From Rhyacophila brunnea (lineage: Eukaryota > Arthropoda > Insecta > Trichoptera > Rhyacophilidae), in assembly GCA_022495005.1 (NCBI GenBank), contig JAGYXB010000508.1, positions 434,001 to 498,000 of the forward strand: DNA of 64,000 bases, in the 5' to 3' direction. This document shows positions 22,041 to 31,480 of this stretch, in pieces. Position 1 is the first letter of the stretch. Every line of letters starts with the position of its first letter. The position numbers and the translations under genes are program-made. Below the pieces are notes generated by a model. It had not been told where the DNA came from. It saw only the letters and a program-made list of their open reading frames with translations, and ran no database searches.

Positions 22041-23286
22041 GTGAGTTGACAGTGGTATTGATATAACGAATCATAATTAGACTATTGTGCGATTCTACAG
22101 TTTTCATGTGCTGTGTCGTTTTAGGGCGTGTCATTTACTGAAATTGAATTTGTGAGGTTATGACGGAGTGCTAAATTAATATCTGAGGATGTGTTTTCCT
22201 GACGTCACTGTTCGGGCGTTCGTTGTTATTTCGTGATTTTAATATTATCAACATTATTATCATCTTGTCATTCTATCGTTGAAAGTACTGATTAAAATAG
22301 TTGAATATACTCGATTACTCTTCAAGTGCAGTTCGGGTGTAATATTATCATTTCTGCGTATTCATTCTGTTCACAGACTAATCGATATATTACTCACCAC
22401 ACCAATAAATGTTCGATATCTTATCATATATGCATAGTATTATCAATTTAATATTATTTACTAATTGTCCCCTTCAGAAATTACACTTTTCGTAACAGTT
22501 TAAAAAATATAATATAGGTATTCCAACAATGAATCTCACTTTTCATTGTAACTAAGTTTGGTGTGTTTCTTTGTCTTTATTTTTATTGATTATTATATTA
22601 CACTTTGACCGTGTTGTCAATAATTAGTAGTAGCATTGTTTCAAATATGTTTTCAAAAAGTCATGGCATGGTTTGTGCAACCATTCATATCGTTTTGTAA
22701 AACTGACTGTAGTCAATGTCATGCTTCAAGAACACAACTAACCATAACGTCAGATATATATATTTTTTAGTTTCTAAAAAGAAATACAATCGCGGTGTGC
22801 TCTTTTTCTTGTGGAAATTAAACTAATTATATACAATAGCCTAATACAGCAAAAACTATTTATAACGCCAGATAAGCAATTATTATGGTAAATGATTAAT
22901 GATTACATTTCACGATGCAAGAATACAATATAATATAAGCATCAAAGTTTCGTTACCGGTTTTTCAATTTATTTACGCATGTATCCACGTATTGGCGTAA
23001 TTATTTTATCAAATTAATTACCGTTATACCTACTTAAAAATTTTAACGGGTCCTTATCGAGTAAGTAGGTACACTTTAAAATACACCGTCAGTGACAGGT
23101 GTCAAAATAGTAAAATACTTTGTCGATGTTGTTTATGCGCCTGCGCTCATTATCTATGGCTTATTAAAATCTTTTCGTTAATTTTAATGACACCACTCTC
23201 TTTATGAAGATGGTATTTTTTCTGAATATAATTAGGTGGGTAGGTACTGAAATAATGTTGAATGAAAATATATATTTTTATTTTAG
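22041..23286 (+). other. Probable 5' UTR intron of the sorting nexin gene (1246 bp)
   Basis: Begins GTGAGT and ends with a T-rich tract and TTTTAG at 23281-23286, immediately before the exon holding the start codon. The interval is AT-rich and I see no repeat family or coding frame in it. The pairing of this donor with this acceptor is inferred. Confidence 0.55.
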
Positions 23287-23301
23287 GTGCCATCAGAGAC
23301 A

Positions 23302-25020
23302 ATGTCGTACCAAGTCCGAGCTCTGTATGACTTTAACGGTGAACCTGGTACCGCTGAGTTGTCCATTGCCAGCGGCGAAGTTTTGACCGTCAACCGGAAG
23401 GACGTCGGCGAAGGATGGTGGGAGGGATGCAATTCCAAAGGCCAGACCGGTCTGTTCCCCGCCACCTACGTGGAACAAGTAACCGTGGCCGGACCCCCTG
23501 TCCGTCCCCCGCCTATACTGCCGCCAACAGATGCCGGGAACAGATACGACCAAACTGCTGATGATTGGGCAGATAATGCTCAATATAACACCACTGACCA
23601 GAATTACACCAAAGGTGACGGAGAGGCGTGGGATGATGATTGGGATGACGATACATATTCTGAGATCGGCCCCGGTGGGGTTCCCATTCAATCGAGTTCT
23701 GCTCATCGGGCACAATCGCAGGTTACTTCTCCCGATGCACCCAGCTATCCTCTACCCGGCATGCCCATCAACGAATTTAATGATGACGCTTCTTCAAACC
23801 TCGGCGGCCCACAGTCTGGAACTGTTTCCAAGAAAAACTTGAATAGATTTTCAACATTCGTGAAAAGTGGTGGAGAGAGTTACATTCTAGGAACTCTCAA
23901 CGTAACCGTCTTGGAAGTTGATAAAGTTATCATTCAACATAATGATGATGGCTATTCATGGGTTCCTATTACCAATCCATATAATGTAATAGTCGCATCA
24001 CCTAAAAAGGAATCAAAGTTCAAAGGAATCAAAAGTTTTATTGCTTATCAATTAACACCTTCTTTTAATAACATTCAAGTATCTCGCAGATATAAACATT
24101 TTGATTGGTTACATGAAAGATTAACGGCAAAATTCTGCCTTATTCCCATTCCTCCGTTGCCTGATAAGCAAATTTCCGGAAGATACGAAGAACAGTTCAT
24201 CGAGCACCGCAGAGTGCAACTGCAGGAATTTGTCGACTGGGTGTGTAGACATCCAGTATTATCACGATGCGAAGTGTGGCAACATTTTCTGACATGCACA
24301 GATGAAAAACGTTGGAAAGCCGGCAAACGGCAGGCTGAGAAAGATCAATTGGTTGGTGCCAATTACTGTATTACAATTTTCCCACCGGAGAAGGCCCTTC
24401 TGCAGTCGCAAGTGGAGCAGCAAACTGATCATTCGTCAGCGTTCATCCATAATATGGACGTGGCTGTGAAAAATTTAACCGCCACTTGCGCAGATCAAAC
24501 TAAAAAACATCAGGGACCTTACAAGAGAGAGTATCAAAAGATCGGAGAGGCCTTTTATAGTTTGGGAAACGCTTTAGGTCTAGATGAAAATGCAATTATA
24601 TCAAAATCAAAATTAACAGCAGCTATGAAAATGACCGGAGGCGCCTATATAGATATCGGACGTATGTTTGAAGAGCAACCCAAGTATGATTGGGAGCCTC
24701 TCGGGGATAAACTTCACATATACAAAGGAATTATTGGCTCTTATCCTGATGTATTGGCTGTCCAAAAGGGTGCAGTTCAGAAACGAAAGGAATGTGAAAA
24801 ATTAACGTCTGACCATAAAATGGAAGTTGTCCAGTTGAATGAAGTTATTAGAAGAACAGATGTAGTGTCCTACGCACTCTTGGCCGAAGTCAATCACTTT
24901 AAGACGGAGCGGTCTACTGATTTAAAAGAAGCTATTCAAAAATACTTGCAAGAACAAATAATTTTTTATAAGAAAATTGTGGGTAAACTAGAATCGACGC
25001 TTCAGCATTTTGATGATTAA
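23302..25020 (+). CDS. SH3PX1: Sorting nexin of the SNX9/18/33 family (SH3-PX-BAR), SH3PX1 orthologue
   Basis: A 572-residue protein, the usual length for this family. Order seen: SH3 at about 1-60 (ALYDF at 7-11, GWWEG at 38-42, ALFP-like GLFPATYV at 50-57); a proline-rich stretch at 65-75; an acidic tryptophan linker at 87-122 with WDDDWDDD at 110-117, which in SNX9 binds AP-2/clathrin; a PX domain at about 222-338 with the phosphoinositide-binding RRY at 262-264 and IPPLPDK at 283-289; then the family-specific BAR domain to the C terminus. Known family role: membrane remodelling in clathrin endocytosis, linking dynamin and WASP/Arp2/3 to phosphoinositide membranes. The ATG at 23302 is chosen because it starts directly at the SH3 domain, has A at -3, and lies 15 bases after a good splice acceptor (AG at 23285-23286); the in-frame GTG at 23287 is exon leader. 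The whole coding region is one exon with no frameshift. Confidence 0.96.
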   Translation: MSYQVRALYDFNGEPGTAELSIASGEVLTVNRKDVGEGWWEGCNSKGQTGLFPATYVEQVTVAGPPVRPPPILPPTDAGNRYDQTADDWADNAQYNTTDQNYTKGDGEAWDDDWDDDTYSEIGPGGVPIQSSSAHRAQSQVTSPDAPSYPLPGMPINEFNDDASSNLGGPQSGTVSKKNLNRFSTFVKSGGESYILGTLNVTVLEVDKVIIQHNDDGYSWVPITNPYNVIVASPKKESKFKGIKSFIAYQLTPSFNNIQVSRRYKHFDWLHERLTAKFCLIPIPPLPDKQISGRYEEQFIEHRRVQLQEFVDWVCRHPVLSRCEVWQHFLTCTDEKRWKAGKRQAEKDQLVGANYCITIFPPEKALLQSQVEQQTDHSSAFIHNMDVAVKNLTATCADQTKKHQGPYKREYQKIGEAFYSLGNALGLDENAIISKSKLTAAMKMTGGAYIDIGRMFEEQPKYDWEPLGDKLHIYKGIIGSYPDVLAVQKGAVQKRKECEKLTSDHKMEVVQLNEVIRRTDVVSYALLAEVNHFKTERSTDLKEAIQKYLQEQIIFYKKIVGKLESTLQHFDD

Positions 25021-25267
25021 AAATATCTGTGGCATTCGTTTGAACGATTGTAACATTTTTGTGGTTTACTTGTTGCAGAATGAACTGTGGATCGGTCGCG
25101 ATTGTCTCTTGGTTTCATAAAATATTCCAATCGTAATGATTATTATTAATTATATGTTCAAAACATCCAGAATATTACATTAGTTAGTTATTCAGTGAAC
25201 GATCTCTCCGAGATAAGTGTAGACTAACTCGAAGAGTGTCATGTTTATTGCTGGTGAAATTATTTTT

Positions 25268-25633
25268 AATAAATACCCCCCCTCCCCATTGTTCCAAAGT
25301 TAGTGTAGAGTTAAGGTCACCCTCCCTTCCTTTTACAATACCTACCTATTTTATTTAATATTATATTTCAAATCAAATCGCTAAAATATATTGTGTAAGT
25401 ACAATTAATTATTCCAGATATTTTTGTGAATTAAAAAATAAATCGTGGAATTATAATAATAATCATGGTCAGTATTGAGAAGGCCTCGCTCGCTTAAAAC
25501 TATAATATTATTTTCAGACCACTTGTGATAAGCTCTTCTTAAGATTCTTTTTTTATTTCTATTGTTATTATAAAGATATTCTTTTCTATATACATTTTAT
25601 ATAACATGCATTGTTAGACTGAAAATAAATAAA
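25268..25633 (+). terminator. Poly(A) signals and 3' UTR of the sorting nexin gene
   Basis: Four AATAAA hexamers follow the stop codon: 25268-25273, 25437-25442, and two overlapping at 25624-25629 and 25628-25633. They imply alternative 3' ends giving 3' UTRs of roughly 0.27, 0.44 and 0.63 kb. The interval is T-rich without an open frame. Which site is used cannot be told from sequence. Confidence 0.5.
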
Positions 25634-25639
25634 TTTCTG

Positions 25640-26605
25640 TAATATGGGAATTAATATTGATAGTAATGAAACATTCTATTGTCATGAGACCTTATAAAAA
25701 TAGACTTGTTAAAATGTTAGGACTATGTCATATGATGTAAGGCAGACCATTTGACTTTATAAGAATGTTATTTTTTAATGAATTTTTATCATATCCAAAT
25801 CAATTCTTCTAATGTTTTTCATTAATTTGTTAATCTTTTAAATTATATACATTTTATAATCCTGTGTTTACACGAATGAATTGCATGCAGATTGCTAACA
25901 TGCAGTGCATTTTTGCATGAATTATATTTTTGTATTTTTTTACAGGTGCAGACAATCTATCGTATGTAAAACTAAAAAACACAAATAATTATTTTATGTA
26001 CCTATATTTAATAAGAAATATAATCACATTGAAATGCATTCATGTGCTTCAAAATAAACTATTTTTTATTTATGCATTTTTTCCGAAATAATATCTTTTT
26101 ATACAGACACTATTATACCTGCGAAATATAAATTATTAAAAAACAACTCTACCTATAATGCATTCATGGCTCGATTTATCATAGCACATGTCATGCAAAT
26201 TGATAAGCTCCTGGGTACTGATAAATAAAAAAGGACATTGATAAATCAAAGATTGTTAGCTGGGTGCTCAGTATTCCAACATTTTTCTCGTGTAGTTACC
26301 TTCAAATACGAATTACCAAGGCAACAGGTACACTTATTAAAAATAATGTGTGTGACATCAATTAAATTCACTTGGTCTAATCTAAATATAGTCTGAAATG
26401 GATTGTTATAAAAAATAGAAATTTAACTAATTAATTTAAATTACATTTAAAAAAAAATTTTTAATGTAATATGTCTACCTATTAATTATTGTTCTTTTTG
26501 GGTGGCAAAAATTATTAGTCCATGAAGCCTAAATGCGATCCTGAATGCATTATGAAATTGTTTCACATTATGTAGTATGGAAGAGAAAAAAAATAATTAA
26601 AACCT
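25640..26605. other. Region downstream of the sorting nexin gene
   Basis: AT-rich. Near 25862 GTGTTTACACGAATGAATTG with GCATGCA resembles an end of the 'TTTACACGTGCATG' element family (8869, 42999). A further AATAAA occurs at 26053. No gene recognised. Confidence 0.4.
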
Positions 26606-26613
26606 CTATATAC

Positions 26614-27265
26614 CAGGGTTGGCGAACTTTTTTACGCAGGTATGCGTGCTAAAAGTTCCCAAATATTTTTTGACTGACGTGCCTAGCAGCTTTTTATAAG
26701 GAAACAATAGTTCTATTAAGAGAGTTAAAAAATTATAATTGTGTTCTTGAGTATTTCTGTATTAGGTACCTAGGTACTTACTTAGTTTGGTTCGTCACAC
26801 ACAAATTGTAAAAATAAGGCATTGTCTATCTCAAGGTCTCAAGCATTGTGAAATGATTGTAAATCGATCAAAATTAGAGGCTCGCGGCGCGGCTTCCCCG
26901 CCGCCTTATAAGGTCAGTGCGATAATATTGTGTGACGCATAAAACCTACCGACCTGGCGATTTAAATCCAACGTAATGCTTATTCTTGAAGAGTATCTGC
27001 CTGGTATTTTTTATACAATGCGATCTGTCATTTATGCATGAATTTCGTCGTTTCCGTTTACGCATCGATTGGTCAATATTATTAGTAAAAATATAAAAAA
27101 CCGAAGAAAATATGCATGGCTATGTCGTCATTATTTTTAATATTATATACTTCATAAGTAGGTATATGTATTTATTTGTAAAAAAAAATATGTACCTACT
27201 TAAGTATCTATTTTTACGCACGTGCCATGCAAAATCATCTCGCGTGCCACTATTCGCCATCACTG
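26614..27265. mobile_element. Degenerate hAT element, family 'CAGGGTTGGCGAAC'
   Basis: Left end CAGGGTTGGCGAAC and right end complementary to CAGTGATGGCGAATAGTGGC. The interior shares ATCGATCAAAATTAGAGGCT (imperfectly), GGCGCGGC and TTTTATGCG segments with 60243-60560 in the opposite orientation. Flanking octamers are only 5/8 similar, so this is an older insertion. The element at 27271 inserted six bases beyond its right end. Confidence 0.7.
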
Positions 27266-27270
27266 ATGAC

Positions 27271-27507
27271 CAGCGCTCGAAATGGAAAATTTTACGAACC
27301 GGAGCGCTCGACAAATGTTCTGAAGATATTTACATAGTCATCAAATCGTATTTGTATTTTATAAAACTAAGTGTTTCAGATTTTCTATTCTATGGCCTAT
27401 CTGGCTCAGACGGTCAACATATTTTTTCCACGAGACGGAGCGATAATTTTACAAATTTCATGAGCCGGAACGGCGCTCCGGTGCGTTCCGTTCCATTTCG
27501 AGCCCTG
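27271..27507. mobile_element. hAT-type element (237 bp), family 'CAGCGCTCGAAATGGAA'
   Basis: Ends CAGCGCTCGAAATGGAA and the inverted CAGGGCTCGAAATGGAA, flanked by identical CTGATGAC at 27263-27270 and 27508-27515. The left duplication includes the last three bases of the older element at 26614-27265, so order of insertion is clear. Confidence 0.9.
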
Positions 27508-27515
27508 CTGATGAC

Positions 27516-28079
27516 ATACAATATACAGAAATGAAACTATCATCAATAATTGAGAATAATATTGTAATGAAATGCACCAATATTTCATAAAATATATGCA
27601 ACATATACTAAATAAAACTTTGTTTTTTAAGTTCAGTGGTTTTATTTATTATTCAAAAAGTCATTGAACTTAAAAAATATATGAACAGGATATTAATCAT
27701 TGTCAAATTAAATCCACACTGAGTCACGTCTAAATGTCAGCGAAAGGGGCTTACGTTCATCGAATTGATGTGGTATGATATTTATAGCTTCTAGAATATT
27801 AGCCAAATAACAATACTTTTACAATTTCTTCCATATTCTAAAAAGCTGACACCCGATCACATTTAAAATTGATAATAATTATGATTATGTATTAGGTTGC
27901 ATTTCGGAAAATAAAGTAACTCATTGCAGTAGGTACTTACAGTGATGTTATTTTTATAAGTAGGGAATTACAAAAATTGGTAAACACTTGATGAATTTGT
28001 CATCATAATCTGTGTCATGTCTACTGATAATAAAATGATTTTGCATATAATCCACAGATAATATAGATAGGAGAAAATG
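27516..28079. other. AT-rich stretch without recognised genes
   Basis: Nothing recognised; contains the inverted pair AAGTTCAGTG/CATTGAACTT around 27627-27672. Confidence 0.4.
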
Positions 28080-28905
28080 TTTAATAAGATTTGTTTTCTG
28101 TACCATATCGTAGGTCGACGATGATTTTGGCCATATTTTCCTTATCTGTCGCTGATCTAAAGACAGTTGGTCAAATCCAGAATATTACTCTTCTACCAGG
28201 GCCACGCTCACCTGAAATCCTCCCTTGAATGGTTAGATGCAAAAGTTCAGATCTCTCGGGATGCCGCGTGTTGTGGCTGAAGTATGTCAACGTTCTAGTT
28301 TTTACTTTGATTATTTCTTTGGCCCTTTTCATTCTCGAAATTAATGTGTAAATTTGTCTCTCCTGCTGATATTAAGTATTACACGTATGCAAATCCATAT
28401 TCGAAAGCGTTGTTCCTGTGAGTATTCACGATTCCGCTCCACATAGTAGGACTGAAAATACATAACATTCACGTTCTGATTCTAGCTAGAGTCTAGAATC
28501 TAGATCGTGGCTATGTAGTATTCCCCTCAGTCGTGTACAACCCGCCCTAAGTGTGCCAGATAATCCAGAGTGCCACCTAAGTATACCGACATAATGGAAT
28601 ATGCTCTCCAAAGGTACTCCATTTACTAAACACGTTCTGTCACCTATAGAGGACTTTCATAGACTAATTTATTTTGTATTTTGAGTATTCAGGTTTACCT
28701 CGTATTTTTTGCAAGTCTCCGTTACCTTATGACGTAGGTACCTATGAGTATTATGAAGACTTTCCCGACTGTCTGCATTGAGTATTTGTCATCCGCGTAC
28801 CTCAAGATATTGAGTATGACTCCATTTACCTATTTTGATTCCATCTGTCGATACCATCAGAGCTGTATCGAAAATATTTTGTATACATAGGTATGTACCT
28901 ACGTC
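28080..28905 (-). pseudogene. Degenerate non-LTR retrotransposon reverse transcriptase
   Basis: The minus strand carries the catalytic YADD (28788-28799) in the context NILRYADD, preceded by a GIKI-like turn. Further on it has GAES, KRAKEI, a TRHPERSELLHLTIQGRISG block, GERGPGRR and finally FRSATDKENMAKIIVDLR near 28110. Frames change several times and stops are present, so it is dead. Its upstream edge is abutted by the hAT element starting at 28912. Confidence 0.85.
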
Positions 28906-28911
28906 CTAGGA

Positions 28912-29747
28912 CAGAGATCGGCAAACTCTTGGACCAAAGGAGCCAAATATGAGTGGTACAACGGTTAAAAAAAATTCGAGAGCCATACATAGGTATATTT
29001 TTATAAATATGATTTATTTAAATGAATTAATTGCATTATAAGTGAAAAAGATTTCCAGAATAAAACTAACGTAAATATATGTTTTTATTGTTGAAATTAT
29101 AAATATAATTTTTACAGAATATGAATTACATACAATTTTCACGCATTCCTTAAAACTAATGTGAGCAATGACCTTCCTTGCATTTCTTTGAAGAGTTTCT
29201 GTATGTTTGGTATGTAGCTTGTAGTTTTTAATTTCAGATGCGACTCCAAATTCTCATCGGTTATTTGGCTTCTCTAAAAGCTGTTTATATTGTTCATGTT
29301 TGAATGTAGACTCGAATATGAATTCGGAAAGCTATTCCATGTATGATCTTTTAGAGCGCTCCACTTGTGCTGTGAAATTCAATTGTATTTTTCTTTCTCC
29401 AAATCCTCAATTTTGGTGGCAAAACCTACAAATTCGGAGCTCCATAACTCTTTGCTTGTTAAATCCATCAATAAAATTGTATTTCGAAAGTGTTCGTGGC
29501 AATATCAAATGGAGAAAAATTTAATTTGACGACTTTTGCAATGGGTGAATTTAAAACAACAACAATCATACCTTTTTACATCAACCATCACGGAGGAAAA
29601 ATTAGGCTCGCGATAATGTCATTATATAATATTATAATAAGTGTACAAATAATGACAAAAAATAAAAATTGGGAATTTGGCAAAGAGCCGCACGCCAATA
29701 CCCAAAAAACCACATGCGGCTCGCGAGCCGCAGTTTGCCGACCACAG
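28912..29747. mobile_element. Degenerate hAT element, same family as 12937-13779
   Basis: Left end CAGAGATCGGCAAACTC, right end complementary to CTGTGGTCGGCAAACTGCGG with the palindrome GGCTCGCGAGCC next to it, as at 12945. AAAGAGCCGCACGCCAATAC matches the subterminal pattern GGCTCTTTGG. Flanking octamers do not match. Internal frames are short and not recognised. Confidence 0.72.
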
Positions 29748-29764
29748 GGGTCGGAATGTCGGGG

Positions 29765-29837
29765 TAGGGAATCCAATCCCGAGCCAAAATATCGATCCCG
29801 GGATTACAATTTGACGATCCCGGGATTGGAACCCCTA
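29765..29837. mobile_element. Miniature hAT-like element (73 bp)
   Basis: TAGGGAATCCAATCCCGAGC at the left and the inverted TAGGGGTTCCAATCCCGGGA at the right, with one more CGATCCCGGGATT inside: essentially two ends with almost no interior. The ends resemble those of 7567-8472. No duplication found. Confidence 0.6.
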
Positions 29838-30962
29838 GTACCTACTATAGGTTTATTAATTATAATTTGGGATAAGATGCAGCCAACAACCGCCAGTCCA
29901 AAAAATAGTTGTCGCCCATTTAAAGAAGAAGAAGAATATCCGTCTGAAGTCACGGTTATCAACTACCTATTATAGTAGAAACGTAGCAGCAAATTTCGCA
30001 TTTATTTTTTGAAAATTAAATATTGATTTCTCGAAATTTCAAAAAATCTATTACTTATTAACAATTTTTTTATTGGTCGTTTTGTGATTATTTTAGTAAA
30101 ATTATCAATAGAATTTTCATGGTAGGTATATATTTTTATTCATAATCAGACTTGTGTTTCTAATAATATAATATTATGATTTAAAAACTAACAAAGAAAA
30201 TACTCTATAAATATAAATAATAGTTATTATTTCTGAGTCAGTGGTCCGCGAAATATTTCTCCTATTTTCACCGGTCCACGGGTATAAAAAGGTTAGGAAA
30301 CACATTATTATCTAGCAATCATATTATTATTTAGTGCGTCGATAACCTCTGTTTGGCTGTGAATTTTTCCTAACATGGCAAGGGCTAACATAGTGATGCA
30401 TAATTTCTATATCTGTAGGGACAATAATTATTATTGTCCGAGGGATGACTGGGTACATATTGTGTCACGGATAATAATTATTGTGTTGGGCATATAGATA
30501 TTTTCTCTCGATGAATGTTTGCGGTTACTAACGTATTTACATAATAGATAATTATCACTGTTCAATAATTGATAATATATGTGTTGAAATTATTTTAGTT
30601 TTATGAAGTAAAATTCTTGCTTGTTTCTGTAAAATATTGGAGGAATATAGGTACATACTTACCTACCGACTGTTAATTTTTAAAACTCACAATTTGCCTA
30701 CGTACCTATTCGTCGTTATATGCGCTGGTCACAAACATGTAGCGATATCAATATAACTCCACATTACAGTGTATAATTATTAATAATATATATTGCAGCA
30801 AGCTAAACTTTAAAAATTATTATCTTTTTATTTATTTATAAACGGCACCCATGGAAAAAAAACTTAATAGACGAAACCACTTTAACATGTTTAGTTGAAA
30901 ACCTCGACTAAGTAATTTGGATATGCGAGTTGTGTATCACTGGGCTAAATCAATAACGTAGA
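29838..30962. other. AT-rich stretch with a small inverted-repeat unit at 30408-30503
   Basis: A near-palindrome GGACAATAATTATTATTGTCC (30419-30439 region) and GGATAATAATTATTGTG about 45 bp later lie in a 96-bp unit whose outer ends (ATCTGTAGGGACA and the inverted ATCTATATGCCCA) are also complementary. Likely a miniature transposon. No gene recognised in the rest. Confidence 0.4.
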
Positions 30963-31075
30963 CCAGCCCATCTATTCTATACACAAGACTGCTTTCAGCC
31001 TTTACGGCAGCTAACTAGGGTAGGCAAGTATAGAAATATTAACACTTATTGTAACAATTACAATAAGTTAGCCAT

Positions 31076-31378
31076 CAGTGGGTCTATTCTATACTTATCG
31101 AACACTAAATTGATAAATAGTATCAAACTTAGGGTAGGTTTGTATCAAAATATTAGCACTTATTGTAACAATTACACGAAGCCGGTTTTATTGTTGCAAT
31201 AAGTGCTATATTTTAACAGCACCTATCTTGCTGCTGTTAAAATATCGCACTTATTGCAACAATAAAAACCGGCTTCGTGTAATTGTTACAATAAGTGCTA
31301 ATATTTTGATACAAACCTACCCTAAGTTTGATAATATTTATCACTTTAGCGGTCGATAAGCATAGAATAGACCCACTG
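31076..31378. repeat. Near-perfect 303-bp palindrome (foldback element)
   Basis: Two arms of about 146 bp start CAGTGGGTCTATTCTAT and are complementary with only some seven differences, separated by about 10 bases (CCTATCTTGC). The arms contain GCACTTATTGTAACAATTAC and ACGAAGCCGG. Degenerate relatives flank it on both sides (30963-31075 and 31430-31480), so it seems to sit inside an older copy of its own family. No transposase and no clean duplication. Confidence 0.85.
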
Positions 31379-31480
31379 AATCATCAAAACTGTCTACCTA
31401 TATCACTTTAAAATGTATCACAGCTAAGAGAAGTGGTGTTAAAACATAGCACTTATTGTAACAATTACAACAGAAAAATC

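Noticed and set aside
23287..23301. An alternative GTG start adding five residues to the sorting nexin
   Set aside because: GTG is not a normal eukaryotic start, the ATG at 23302 lies at the SH3 boundary, and the extra bases directly follow the splice acceptor.
23293..23715. A 140-codon minus-strand open frame
   Set aside because: It lies entirely antisense to the sorting nexin SH3/linker coding region and is explained by the codon usage of that gene.
27112..27534. A 140-codon plus-strand frame
   Set aside because: It spans the ends of two separate hAT elements and their junction, so it is a chance frame through transposon ends.
29490..29975. A 161-codon plus-strand frame
   Set aside because: It runs through the right end of a hAT element, a miniature element and unrelated flank. 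Its composition changes abruptly and no domain is visible.
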